Assembly: GCA_000434935.1 (NCBI GenBank)
Contig: FR882175.1
Location: 1 to 42,065 of the forward strand
Source of the DNA: Bacteroides sp. CAG:709
Lineage (GTDB): Bacteria > Bacteroidota > Bacteroidia > Bacteroidales > UBA932
Reading direction: 5' to 3'
Length of the DNA: 42,065 bases
The notes beneath the pieces are model-generated. The model ran no database searches, was not told the DNA's origin, and was given only the letters and a program-made list of their open reading frames with translations. A program made the position numbers and the translations under genes. Positions within the stretch are counted from its first letter, which is position 1. Each line of letters opens with the position of its first letter. Positions 7,195 to 16,170 of the stretch are shown here, in pieces.

Positions 7195-8679
7195 CTACAG
7201 CGAAATGAGCGCCTGTCGCGGGGCGGTGTCGTGGCGGCGGCCTACGTTGAAGGAGATGCCGAAATTCAGGCCCAGGTGAAGCTGTCCGTATGGGTACGGA
7301 ATGCCTTCGGCGGTCGCTTTGGCGTACTTGAATCCGATGGCATCGGCACCCAGGAACATGTTGAATCCTGCGGCGTGGAAGCCCAGGGCGGCGCCCATTG
7401 TGGAGCCGTAGGACGAAATGGCGTAGTTTGTGGCCAGACTGAACCATTTGCATGGCTTCAGATTGGCATAGAAACGGCCTTCAGACCAGGTATAAGGGCC
7501 ATTGAAACGGGTCGAGCTCAGGAAACCGGCGGTGAGACCCTTGTAGAAAGGCATCACATATTCGGCACCGAAATTCATGGTCATTGTCAGCATCTTGAAC
7601 TTGCTGGCATCCTTGGCCGTCCTGTAGAACTTCGCAAGGTTCTGGAGATCATCGCCTAGCGTCTTGAACTGCTCTGAAAGCGAATTCTCCTTGCCCTCGC
7701 CCTCATCGAACGAAATATTGTCGAAACCTTCGAACGACCAGCTGTCTTTCCGGGTCTTCGCCTCCGTGACGCTGTTCCATGAAATACCGCCAATGTCATT
7801 CAAAGCAAGGGAAAGCCTCAGGCCGGGAATCAGTTCCAGTTCTGCACCGAGGTCAATGGCAGCACCATAACCGCCTATTACAGAGCCGATATCGGAGCCG
7901 TTGAATTCCTTGAAACCGAACTTGTCCAGAAGGTCGGCATCCTCGGGAGAATCAATGTCCGCGCCGGTTTCCCCCTTCGTCTTGACGTCGAGAAGGCCGC
8001 AGGCTGCGGTCAATGTTCCACTGGAAGTGACGCTCCACTTGTCCTCGGTCATCTGGACACGCATTTTGTCAATACGTGCCTCGGCGCTTCCCTCGCCCAT
8101 GAGGAACTTCACACGCGCACCGACATTGATCTTATCCGCGAACTGACGCGACCATCCGAAGGTATATTCCATATAGGCATCAGCCTTGACAGCCATGTCC
8201 GAAATGTCGTAATACTGCGACTTGCCGGCATTCTTCATGAAGTCGAAGAGACTGTAGGGAACGTTCAGTCCCGCATTGACACGCTGACGGATACCGAAAG
8301 TGAAGAACGACTTTTTTCCCCAGATACCGAGCGAGAAGATGGACATGTCCACGTTCACACCGAGCCTGTTGCTGTTCTTCAGTTTACCCAGGAAATCATC
8401 CGGGGAGACAGCAGAGCTCATGAATGTAGTCAGCTGACCGTCAACAGGATACAGGAATGTATTCACACCCATGTTACTCTGTGCGGACAATGCCGTGCCG
8501 CCAAGTGAGGGCAGGGAAAAATAGCTTCTTTCCGCTGAAAATGCGGGGTTCAAATCTCCCCTTCCGTTATATCCGCTCATGAAATAGGCGGAACGCAACA
8601 TCGTCTGCTGTGCGAAAGCGCTTGCTGCCGCCAGCATTGACACCAATATCGTAAAAAGAATTTTTCTCATGATTTTCAT
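7195..8679 (-). CDS. DUF5723-type outer-membrane beta-barrel protein
   Basis: The product has 494 aa with a signal peptide (KILFTILVSMLAAASAFAQ) and then SAYFMSGYNGRGDLNPAFS, a start typical of Bacteroidales DUF5723 proteins, which are related to PorV/FadL-like barrels. Alternating strands such as LHLGLNFGISFNVG close the barrel, followed by a short charged tail. Starts at MKIM or MRKI are both possible. It begins 3 nt after the stop of the upstream lipoprotein gene, so the two are probably co-expressed and may work as an outer-membrane pair. The function of the family is not known. Its stop codon abuts palindromic repeat copy 2. Confidence 0.75.
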   Translation of the reverse strand: MKIMRKILFTILVSMLAAASAFAQQTMLRSAYFMSGYNGRGDLNPAFSAERSYFSLPSLGGTALSAQSNMGVNTFLYPVDGQLTTFMSSAVSPDDFLGKLKNSNRLGVNVDMSIFSLGIWGKKSFFTFGIRQRVNAGLNVPYSLFDFMKNAGKSQYYDISDMAVKADAYMEYTFGWSRQFADKINVGARVKFLMGEGSAEARIDKMRVQMTEDKWSVTSSGTLTAACGLLDVKTKGETGADIDSPEDADLLDKFGFKEFNGSDIGSVIGGYGAAIDLGAELELIPGLRLSLALNDIGGISWNSVTEAKTRKDSWSFEGFDNISFDEGEGKENSLSEQFKTLGDDLQNLAKFYRTAKDASKFKMLTMTMNFGAEYVMPFYKGLTAGFLSSTRFNGPYTWSEGRFYANLKPCKWFSLATNYAISSYGSTMGAALGFHAAGFNMFLGADAIGFKYAKATAEGIPYPYGQLHLGLNFGISFNVGRRHDTAPRQALISL

Positions 8680-8682
8680 AGA

Positions 8683-10470
8683 TTAAAGACCGGAATCAAT
8701 GTCCATTTTGGCCTGGAGCCTGATTTTCATGTTCTTGAACTGCACGCCCTGATTCTTGTTCAGGCAGACGCCCTCCAACGTACCGGGATCGCTTCCGGTA
8801 AGGTTCAGGCGAAGGCCGTCAAGCTTGCGCATCTGCTCCGCGCTACCCTCCAGATTCAGGGTCAATGCCGATGTAGAAGGCTTTTCGACAGATCCTGCCG
8901 GGATATTTCCATCCAATGACACCTTTATTTCAGGAATGACATTGCCGTACACATCGATGGCAGCGGCATCAAGAGAAATGGACAACGGAATCATGTTTAC
9001 GAAGTCGAACTTCACGTCAGCATTACGGATTTCCAATGCAAAACTCTCATCCTTAGGGTTGAAATTCTCATTCCAGCCTGTAAAATCAGTGCTGTAAACT
9101 ATCTTGACATCCTTTCCGAATGCCAGCGAGGCAGCCACTTCATAATCATAAACGATATTGTACCTGCCTCCAGAGGTCAACGTCACGAACTCGTCAGCAG
9201 CCTCTACATCAATGTTTTCCATACCGATACGGTCAGGTACAATGCTGATGATCGATGACAAGTCAGGCACTACGACAGATGTAAATCCGGTCGGAACGCC
9301 TTCTCCGGTCCTGGAGACATATAGCTGATTCATCCCGGAAGGACTCAGCGTAACTGCCGTGCCTCCGTTGGCATTGCCGACATGAGCAGAACGCCTGTCG
9401 GCGCCCTTGTATGACATGATATCGGCATTGAGGTTCAATGTAAGCGGGGTGCGGTTGTCAATATCTATCTTCAGCGCAGGATTGTACAGGTCGAGGACCA
9501 CGTCATCGCCGCTCACGAAATCAGGCAAAGTGCCCACATTCGAAATGAAAGGCTCGATGACAATGCGCGGGTTCACCTTGACCAGCGCGGACTTCACAAT
9601 CAATGATGAAATGGACATGTCGATATCGGCTGAAATTTCATTCGGAATTGCAGCCACGGTAGCCCCGAAGTCCGACAACACGGCATTTACATCGAAGGCT
9701 CCAAGCTTTATCTCATCATTCAGCACGATCTTATGCTTATCAGCGAGAAATCCCTCACCTGAAGGTATCTTGTCGAAATCAATGCCGACGATATTCAGAT
9801 GATAGTTCTTGGCCGTCTTGGTGACCTGTGTACTATTGATGGTCAGGATATTGCCGTTCGGATTGAAGTTCATGCCGGCGTCTTTCACATCTGCGAATTC
9901 CAGATAATCCGGAAAATCAATGGTCAGGTCAGACAAAGTCGCCTTTCCTGCAGTCGTCTTCAAAGAGACGGTCACGACGCCTGAAACTTCAGCATCCTTT
10001 ACAGCCAGAATTTCAGTCGGGACATTTTCATTGACCGTCATCGGTGTCGAAGAGGCCTTGAAATGCTTGGTGTACGGTGTAGACGGAACCGTTCCGCTTG
10101 ACGGCAGCGGGAGTTCGCTCTTCTTGATCGTGGCACTATATCCGCCGTCCGTCACCAGCTCGTCCGGGAACGAGAAAACCGGCAGCGTCACATCCGAAGA
10201 TGTACCGCGTCCGGTCACAGAAATATAGTAATCTCCCGAAGCATCAGCTTTCAAGACATCCTTGTCATCGTTACCAAGGTTAAGGAAGTCATCGACCAGA
10301 ATAAGTTCGGAGTTTCCCAGCGGCGCGCTGATATCCCCGTCAATGCTTATATTCGTGTCAATGTCTTTCGTAAGATCGTAATCCTCATTGAAACATGAAG
10401 TTACGGCTACTGCTGCAGAAAGCATTGCCGCGCCCGACAGCAGATGGGTCAAAATTCTTTGCAAAGACAT
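8683..10470 (-). CDS. Large surface lipoprotein of unknown function, partner of the DUF5723 protein
   Basis: From the ATG at 10468-10470 the product has 595 aa and a lipoprotein signal (LSAAVAVTSC, C26). An in-frame start at 10515 is less likely because it would overlap the HAD gene and bury the signal peptide. The mature protein begins with an acidic DYDLTKDIDTNISIDGDI stretch and continues as repeated beta-rich modules with no catalytic motif that I recognise; similar unnamed lipoproteins are common in Bacteroidales. A promoter with a good match to consensus lies just upstream, so it can be expressed apart from the SusCD operon. It is probably anchored in the outer membrane. Confidence 0.7.
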   Translation of the reverse strand: MSLQRILTHLLSGAAMLSAAVAVTSCFNEDYDLTKDIDTNISIDGDISAPLGNSELILVDDFLNLGNDDKDVLKADASGDYYISVTGRGTSSDVTLPVFSFPDELVTDGGYSATIKKSELPLPSSGTVPSTPYTKHFKASSTPMTVNENVPTEILAVKDAEVSGVVTVSLKTTAGKATLSDLTIDFPDYLEFADVKDAGMNFNPNGNILTINSTQVTKTAKNYHLNIVGIDFDKIPSGEGFLADKHKIVLNDEIKLGAFDVNAVLSDFGATVAAIPNEISADIDMSISSLIVKSALVKVNPRIVIEPFISNVGTLPDFVSGDDVVLDLYNPALKIDIDNRTPLTLNLNADIMSYKGADRRSAHVGNANGGTAVTLSPSGMNQLYVSRTGEGVPTGFTSVVVPDLSSIISIVPDRIGMENIDVEAADEFVTLTSGGRYNIVYDYEVAASLAFGKDVKIVYSTDFTGWNENFNPKDESFALEIRNADVKFDFVNMIPLSISLDAAAIDVYGNVIPEIKVSLDGNIPAGSVEKPSTSALTLNLEGSAEQMRKLDGLRLNLTGSDPGTLEGVCLNKNQGVQFKNMKIRLQAKMDIDSGL

Positions 10471-10485
10471 AAAAAAAGGTTTTCG

Positions 10486-10515
10486 CAAAGTTACCCAATA
10501 ATTCCGCAAATTCAA
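10486..10515 (-). promoter_or_regulatory. Bacteroidetes-type promoter for the lipoprotein/DUF5723 pair
   Basis: On the minus strand TTG (10513-10515), 19 nt, then TAACTTTG (10486-10493) fits the TTG-N19-TAnnTTTG pattern. The -33 box overlaps the last codons of the HAD gene. It predicts a very short A-rich leader before the ATG at 10470. Confidence 0.6.
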
Positions 10516-11147
10516 TGTACTTGGAGCATTTCCTTCAGCCGGTCCAACGACATTGATGTAAAATCATTGATCGCATAGTCGGACAGAGGCGCGACCACCT
10601 CCCGCGGGTTCGAAGTCACGAGTCCCACGACGGTGGCTCCGCTCGCGCGCGCAGCCTTCAGCCCATTGACGGAGTCCTCGAACACCACCGTATCTTCCGG
10701 CGTTCCCCCGAGTGCGTGCATCGCCATCAGGAAGCATTCCGGATCAGGTTTCGAGCGCGTAAACGACTCACTTGTAAAGACATGCCCGACGATATCCTTG
10801 AAATCGGGATAATGCCTGTAGACATTTTCCATCTTGGCCTTGTTCGAGCTTGTGACCACAGCCGTCGGGACGGAAGCCGCCTTCAGCTGTTTCATGAACT
10901 CCATCACTCCGGGAATCGGCGCATACGACATGTTCTGCTCGAATTCATACAACTCTTCGATGATATGTTTCTGCAGTTCCGTCTGTCCCTTGAAGTAAGT
11001 ATCCAAGATATGGGTCAATGTCTGTCCTTTGCTCAATCTGCCGATTTCGCCGACATCGCCGTACTTTTTGCCAATGTTGTTCCAGAGCACGGTGTACTGT
11101 GACTCCGTGTCCAGAACAACACCATCCAAATCGAAAAGAACGACCAT
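10512..11147 (-). CDS. HAD-superfamily phosphatase, beta-phosphoglucomutase-like
   Basis: The product has 211 aa. Motif I is FDLDGVVLDTES with nucleophile D6 and acid D8; motif II is VVTSSNKAKM; the motif III Lys is in SKPDPECF; motif IV is VVFEDSVNGLKAA. The helical cap between about 15 and 80 and the overall length match the GPH/PGMB subfamily, which acts on small sugar or organic phosphates. It is cytoplasmic. Its ATG overlaps the stop of the metalloprotease gene by one base (TAATG), so the two are translationally coupled at the end of the SusCD operon. Why a phosphatase is coupled to peptidases is unclear; the substrate cannot be told. Confidence 0.88.
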   Translation of the reverse strand: MVVLFDLDGVVLDTESQYTVLWNNIGKKYGDVGEIGRLSKGQTLTHILDTYFKGQTELQKHIIEELYEFEQNMSYAPIPGVMEFMKQLKAASVPTAVVTSSNKAKMENVYRHYPDFKDIVGHVFTSESFTRSKPDPECFLMAMHALGGTPEDTVVFEDSVNGLKAARASGATVVGLVTSNPREVVAPLSDYAINDFTSMSLDRLKEMLQVH

Positions 11148-13732
11148 TATTTGGAGAGTCCTTTGCTGATTTCGTGAGCAAGATACTCGTAGTGAGTCTT
11201 GTCGACGCCCTTGGCAGAAGAAGCTCTCTTATCTACCACCTTCTTGATTTTCAGGAGAGTAGAGTAGAATGCAGCCTTGCCCTGGATCTTGATGTCAGAT
11301 TCCCTGCGGGCTGCAGTGAGGCTGTTTTCCTCCGCATGAGCATGACCGCAGCCGATATGCTGGCATGGCCATGTGTCATCAATTGCCTCTACACCATGAG
11401 CGAAGATGTCATCAGCAGCGAAACCTTTCGCACTTACAGGGCTTTCAAGCAGACCGAGATAGTCGAACATGCTGTAGACGAACGCATACTCCATGTTTCT
11501 GTCAGAAAGCGTAAGCTGCTTGCCGGCAATGGTCTTGCCGAATACCAATGAATAAATGTCATCGATATACTCTTCTACGGTGTAAGGATTCTCAGCAAGT
11601 CTGGAAGTGTAACCCACCTTCGGATATGTGGAAATCAGGTTCCTGACATAAGCTGCCTGAAGGTCATTGACCAGAGGGTTGGAAGGCTCGAACTTGCGGA
11701 GCAGGTCAGGATTTTGGAGCCATTGCGGCATTTCTGCGGCTTTCGTATAGATGAACTCGAGAGCCTCTTTCTGCTTTTCTTTAGTAACAGGTTCAAATGC
11801 CTGCTTACCGTCACCGTGGACAGGATAGAGAAGGAAGTTTCCGCCGATGTATTTCATGACATGGCCCATGTAGCGGTTGAACTGCTTGAGGACCTCGCCA
11901 TACATCTCGTGGGTATATTTGTAGTTCTCGCCGTCTTTTGCAGTCCACTCGTCCAGATGCGACATAATGATCTTAAGGTTGCGCATACCATACTCGCTGG
12001 CCTTGACAGCATCGTCACCGAGAGATTCGGTCTGCGCTGCAGGGTCGACAGAAGACAGGAATTCCTGCTCGCCGTACCAGTACATAGGGTCGTCGGTATG
12101 AGCCTTGATCCACTCGTTCAGAACCGGTTTCTCATCTTCCGGAGTAGCGGCCTCATAGATAGGCTTGTAACCCCAACTGATTGCATAGTAATCATATACA
12201 CCAAGCCTTGGAGGAAGAAGCCATGTTACGCCATCACCCGGCTGAGCCACATAATTGTAACGGGCATAGTCCATTACCGAAGGAGTGGTACCGTATTCGT
12301 CGGTGAAGGTCTTGCTGCGGAGAGAGTCCACAGGATAAGCATAAGAAGACCTCATGTTGTGCATAAGACCGAGAGTGTGTCCGATTTCATGAACCACAAG
12401 GTATCTGAGAAGCGGTCCCATCTGCTCTGCGGTATATACCTCCCTTCTGGATGCAGGCTCCACTGCAGAAGTCTGGATGAATGACCAGTTGTGCAGGAGT
12501 TTCAGCACGTCATGATAGAAATATACTGAACCGTTGATGATTTCGCCTGAACGAGGGTCTGTCCATGAAGGGCCCATCGCATTGGCCGTCTGGATGGAAG
12601 CATATCGCAGGCAAGAGTAGCGGATATCGTCCGGATTGAAGTCAGGATCGTCCTTAGGATAGTCCTTGGCTACGATTGCATTCTTGAAGCCGATAGCCTC
12701 GAATGCTCTCTGCCAATCCTCGATACCTTCCTTGAGGTAAGGACGCCATTCTGCAGGGAATGCATCGTCAATATAATAAACGATAGGTTTCTCAGGCTCT
12801 ACCATTTCTCCGGCCTTGTATTTTTCCAGATCCTCAGGCTTAGGAGCTATGTTCCAGCGGTTTATATAGCTTACTATTTCGCTGCGGTCCTTTTTCTCCG
12901 TATACTCGACATGTCTGTCCTTGAAGTATCCGATACGGTAGTCTGCAAGTCTAGGACGCATCGGCTGGTCAGGAAGCCGGATCATTGAAACCGAAACTAC
13001 AGCAGTAAACGGCTCTGATGCCACGGTATATACCATTCTGGTACGGAATACGATGTTCTTAGGGAAGGCCTTGAAATCAAGAATGGATGACATGTCCGAC
13101 TTGAACGAGCCTTTCTTCCTGCTGATGCCGAACAGTCCGTCAAAAGGAGATGCAGGAATGAACGGCGACATATATGACTCATCGCTGCAGAAAAACTTGG
13201 TGACATCTATCACGACACCTGTGGAATCAGGATTGACAGCCTTGATAGGGAAAGCCTTCATGACAGGCTTGGCGTAGTTCAATGCAACCCCTTTGGAAAT
13301 GGACTCTGCAGAATCACATACGGCACGGATGGTGCCGTCCATAAGATAAACCTTGTCTTCATCGCAGCTCCACTCGACCAGTGTAGGCTCGCCAGGCATC
13401 TGACCTGCAATGACATCCGAATTGTCACTTGTGGATGATACCTTGGTAGCGAGCAGCATCGGTTTTCCCATCAGTTCGAAAGGAATCTCCAGATAATACG
13501 TGTTCTTTACCTTGTGGATGTCCATGACACCTTTGGCGGTCTCCGCTTCAGCAGTAATGACCTTGTCATAGCTTTTCTTAGACGAAGCCTCAGACTTCGT
13601 AGTGTCTGCGCTTTCTTTCTTCGCTCCTCCCTTCAGAAGACTCGCGAGAGACGGCTGCGCACCCATAACCGCTGTACCAGTAAGCATTGCTACAGCCCCG
13701 GCAGCCAGCATTTTCATCATTTTTGTTTCCAT
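11147..13732 (-). CDS. Zinc-dependent metalloprotease, DUF5118-DUF5117-Met-zincin (DUF4953) type
   Basis: The product has 861 aa. A signal peptide (MLAAGAVAMLTGTAVMGAQ) is followed by regions matching DUF5118 (about 45-95) and DUF5117 (about 100-290) by layout, then a metzincin core. The zinc site H448-E-I-G-H452-TLGLM-H458 is intact, and SVMDYARYNY supplies the Met-turn (M487). The enzyme is therefore expected to be active in the periplasm or at the surface. The gene follows SusC, SusD and an Mx1-like lipoprotein (24-nt gap) and overlaps the HAD gene. In this setting it most likely trims proteins or peptides brought in by the SusCD pair. Confidence 0.9.
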   Translation of the reverse strand: METKMMKMLAAGAVAMLTGTAVMGAQPSLASLLKGGAKKESADTTKSEASSKKSYDKVITAEAETAKGVMDIHKVKNTYYLEIPFELMGKPMLLATKVSSTSDNSDVIAGQMPGEPTLVEWSCDEDKVYLMDGTIRAVCDSAESISKGVALNYAKPVMKAFPIKAVNPDSTGVVIDVTKFFCSDESYMSPFIPASPFDGLFGISRKKGSFKSDMSSILDFKAFPKNIVFRTRMVYTVASEPFTAVVSVSMIRLPDQPMRPRLADYRIGYFKDRHVEYTEKKDRSEIVSYINRWNIAPKPEDLEKYKAGEMVEPEKPIVYYIDDAFPAEWRPYLKEGIEDWQRAFEAIGFKNAIVAKDYPKDDPDFNPDDIRYSCLRYASIQTANAMGPSWTDPRSGEIINGSVYFYHDVLKLLHNWSFIQTSAVEPASRREVYTAEQMGPLLRYLVVHEIGHTLGLMHNMRSSYAYPVDSLRSKTFTDEYGTTPSVMDYARYNYVAQPGDGVTWLLPPRLGVYDYYAISWGYKPIYEAATPEDEKPVLNEWIKAHTDDPMYWYGEQEFLSSVDPAAQTESLGDDAVKASEYGMRNLKIIMSHLDEWTAKDGENYKYTHEMYGEVLKQFNRYMGHVMKYIGGNFLLYPVHGDGKQAFEPVTKEKQKEALEFIYTKAAEMPQWLQNPDLLRKFEPSNPLVNDLQAAYVRNLISTYPKVGYTSRLAENPYTVEEYIDDIYSLVFGKTIAGKQLTLSDRNMEYAFVYSMFDYLGLLESPVSAKGFAADDIFAHGVEAIDDTWPCQHIGCGHAHAEENSLTAARRESDIKIQGKAAFYSTLLKIKKVVDKRASSAKGVDKTHYEYLAHEISKGLSK

Positions 13733-13756
13733 CTACCTTTTTATATTTAGCAAATT

Positions 13757-14644
13757 TTATTTGGCATATTTGTTTCCGATCGCCTGCAAATCCACGCCGC
13801 AATTATCCTTGACGGCCTTTATCAGAATATCGTATTTGATACGGAGAATTTCGTAACCATCCATAAGTTCCTGCATCTGTGCTGAAGAATGAGTTACGAT
13901 CGTCTTGACGAAATCGGAAATATCCAACTCCTTCTTAGGGCAAATACAAGGATAAACTCCGTCAGGGTCATAACGCCAGAAACCGACCTTTCTCGGATAG
14001 TCCGGATCATTTTCATATTGCTTGTATTCATCCTGCTTGAAAGAGACTCCGTAATACTTTTCACTAGGAGAAAAGAATCCCTCAGGAATGGTCATCAGAT
14101 TGTTCGAATAGATATAATTTCCCCAGAGATATCCGCTTACCTCTCCCCTGATATCAGCCAACTTGTCCTCATCGGTAGGAATATCTCCTTTATGGAGCCT
14201 TCCGATAGCGATATAACTCCTGCCGGAGCCGACCAGGAGGTCGTCACTCTTGCTGGTAGAAACGCTTATACTATCGGCGAGAAGCACCTTCAGAGGAAAG
14301 TATTTTTTCGCGAATTCTTCCGGATAGACCTCGGTCAATACAGCTTTCACATATTCGATGGCATCATCCAACACCCCGTCCTTGATTCTTATCAAGTCAT
14401 TATTGGACTCCGAACCGACATTCCACTTGAAGTCCACGTCGGTATAATCGGAAAGGATATACACTCCCGTCTTCTGATTGTACTCGTAAATATAGTGGAG
14501 GGCAGGATTGTCGCTATCCTCTATCTTATAAGGAATCTCGCCCCTCTCAGAATGGAGAGGGTCTTCCTTGTAACAAGCCGTCAGCATTGCCGGCAATACA
14601 ACGGACGCCAATATCGTCTTTATGGTCAATGTTTTCATTTTCAA
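13757..14644 (-). CDS. Peptidase_Mx1-like lipoprotein without zinc site
   Basis: The product has 295 aa with lipobox MLTAC (C24). The C-terminal stretch DISDFVKTIVTHSS...KDNCGVDLQAIG resembles the end of the Bacteroidales putative zinc-binding metallopeptidases (Mx1), where a DFVE...YVTHS segment is followed by a K-rich helix and a W/G-IDLD-L motif. In active members an HHEFxH site precedes this. At the matching place this protein has RGEVSGYLW (166-174): the Glu is kept but both zinc His are Gly. It is therefore probably a non-catalytic binding protein. It lies 15 nt after SusD and 24 nt before an intact metalloprotease gene. The family call is from memory of the pattern and needs a profile search. 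Confidence 0.6.
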   Translation of the reverse strand: MKMKTLTIKTILASVVLPAMLTACYKEDPLHSERGEIPYKIEDSDNPALHYIYEYNQKTGVYILSDYTDVDFKWNVGSESNNDLIRIKDGVLDDAIEYVKAVLTEVYPEEFAKKYFPLKVLLADSISVSTSKSDDLLVGSGRSYIAIGRLHKGDIPTDEDKLADIRGEVSGYLWGNYIYSNNLMTIPEGFFSPSEKYYGVSFKQDEYKQYENDPDYPRKVGFWRYDPDGVYPCICPKKELDISDFVKTIVTHSSAQMQELMDGYEILRIKYDILIKAVKDNCGVDLQAIGNKYAK

Positions 14645-14659
14645 TACGATTTCAATGTT

Positions 14660-16168
14660 TTACGCCGTAGCCTGAGGATTTCTTACAGGCCTTTCAATAT
14701 CAGTGAGTTCCGGTTCCATTTCCAGCACCTCCTTAGGGACAGGGAGTGTATACGCCGGATCATTTTCCTGAAGGACATAGGTCTCGGTCACAGTAGGATT
14801 CTTAATGTCCGGAGTATAGGTATGGGTAATGGAAGGACGTCCCCATCTCCTGAGGTCGAACCATCTCAGACGTTCGAAGCACATTTCCCTTCTGCGCTCA
14901 TCGCGGACAGCCTGGATTACATCTTCCTTGGAGGTCGCCGTAAGCGGCACATATTTGTCAGGCTTAATCCTGTTCACCCTGATCCTTTCTACATCTTCGA
15001 GGGCATCAGCTGATTTTCCGTCGATGTGGGAATAAGCCTCAGCCCTGTTCAGATATGCCTCAACAGTTCTTATGGCCTGTCCGTATCTGGAAGTATATGA
15101 AGCCATATAGGACTTGAACGGTGCATATTTCTTCACATTCAAGAAGCCGCCCAGCCATCTGATATACATGCCCTTCTTTCCTCCGCGAAGGTCGCCGTCG
15201 ATGTACATTGCCAGAAGCTCGGCTGACGGGGGATAGCAACTTCCTGCACCCTCAGCAGAAAAGATTTCCGTAGAATATCCGAAGGTGAAGAGAATCTCAG
15301 GATTTCGTGAGGTAAAGAACCTGTCCATGTAAGAATATGAATCGATAGAAGCGTCATCCACCGCCTTCTGGTTCAAATCCCAGATATCAGCCTTGATGGA
15401 GAGTGCCGCATTGGCGTACTTGGCTGCATCTTCCCAATTCTGCATATAAAGGCAGACGCGGGAAAGGAACACCTCAGCGGCAGCCTTGTTCCATCTGAAC
15501 ACCGAATTGCCGTCTCCGCAAATTTCGAATTGCTTCAATGCATTTTCACCGTTTGTGAGAATCTGGTCATAAATGGCTGCCACGCTCTCCCTCTGGAATT
15601 TCTTGTTTTCCACGCCGATAAGGCCATTGACCGGTACGCCGGCAGCCTTGTCCGCTGTCTTCGGGTCATAAGGCTCTCCATAGAGATTCACCAGCATATA
15701 GTAAGCATAAGCCCTGATCATGTAGGCCTCCGCCTTCACCTGTGCTTTCTCTTCCAGAGTTCCCTCCATGTCATCCACATCATTGAGAATCATGTTGCAA
15801 GTGAAAATCTGGTGATAATACAGTCCCCAGGCGCCATCGCTGTTCAGCACGCCTTCGCGCTGTCTTTCAGGCTCCTGCTGCCAGGTATAATAGCCGAAAG
15901 CCGCAATTCGCTTGTCAGGTGCGAAAGTCGAAGCCTTCTTCGCCAGTTCCTCGCAGTCATCCGTCATAGCGTCAAGCCATGCATTCTGCGGGCTATACTC
16001 GTTCATCTTGTAATATATCTCGCCGGCAATCAGTTCCTTGTAGTCACTGGCATTCTTCGGTCTGATCTGGTCCTGTGACGACTCCTTGAGGAAGTCCGAG
16101 CAAGAAGCCAGGGCCAATGCTGCCGAAGCGCATGCGAACACTTTGTATATTGTTTTCATTGTCATCAT
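14660..16168 (-). CDS. SusD/RagB-family substrate-binding lipoprotein
   Basis: The product has 502 aa. The lipoprotein signal ends LALASC (C23), followed by the SusD-typical SDFLKESSQDQI. Further family marks are the RAYAYYMLVNLYGEPY helix (about 174-190), the AYLNRAEAY region, and the C-terminal RDERRREMCFERLRWFDLRRWGRP followed by YTLPVPKEVLEM. SusD proteins form the lid over the SusC channel at the outer surface. The gene starts 2 nt after the SusC stop. The first codons read MMTMKT, so the exact Met is uncertain. The substrate is not readable; neighbouring peptidases suggest peptides, as for RagAB. Confidence 0.93.
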   Translation of the reverse strand: MMTMKTIYKVFACASAALALASCSDFLKESSQDQIRPKNASDYKELIAGEIYYKMNEYSPQNAWLDAMTDDCEELAKKASTFAPDKRIAAFGYYTWQQEPERQREGVLNSDGAWGLYYHQIFTCNMILNDVDDMEGTLEEKAQVKAEAYMIRAYAYYMLVNLYGEPYDPKTADKAAGVPVNGLIGVENKKFQRESVAAIYDQILTNGENALKQFEICGDGNSVFRWNKAAAEVFLSRVCLYMQNWEDAAKYANAALSIKADIWDLNQKAVDDASIDSYSYMDRFFTSRNPEILFTFGYSTEIFSAEGAGSCYPPSAELLAMYIDGDLRGGKKGMYIRWLGGFLNVKKYAPFKSYMASYTSRYGQAIRTVEAYLNRAEAYSHIDGKSADALEDVERIRVNRIKPDKYVPLTATSKEDVIQAVRDERRREMCFERLRWFDLRRWGRPSITHTYTPDIKNPTVTETYVLQENDPAYTLPVPKEVLEMEPELTDIERPVRNPQATA

Positions 16169-16170
16169 TA

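Noticed and set aside
7078..7198. Integron attC site around repeat copy 2 (GCTAGGC at the left, GCCCTAC at the right)
   Set aside because: attC sites begin with RYYYAAC and end with GTTRRRY. Here the order is reversed on both strands and each box has a mismatch; no integrase is near.
13906..13940. THSSAQ in the Mx1-like protein as a remnant HExxH site
   Set aside because: This stretch lines up with the later YVTHS segment of Mx1 proteins; the zinc site belongs about 80 residues earlier, where RGEVSG is found.
13889..15013. A 374-codon plus-strand frame opposite the Mx1-like and SusD genes
   Set aside because: It spans two real genes on the other strand and has no family features; a shadow frame.
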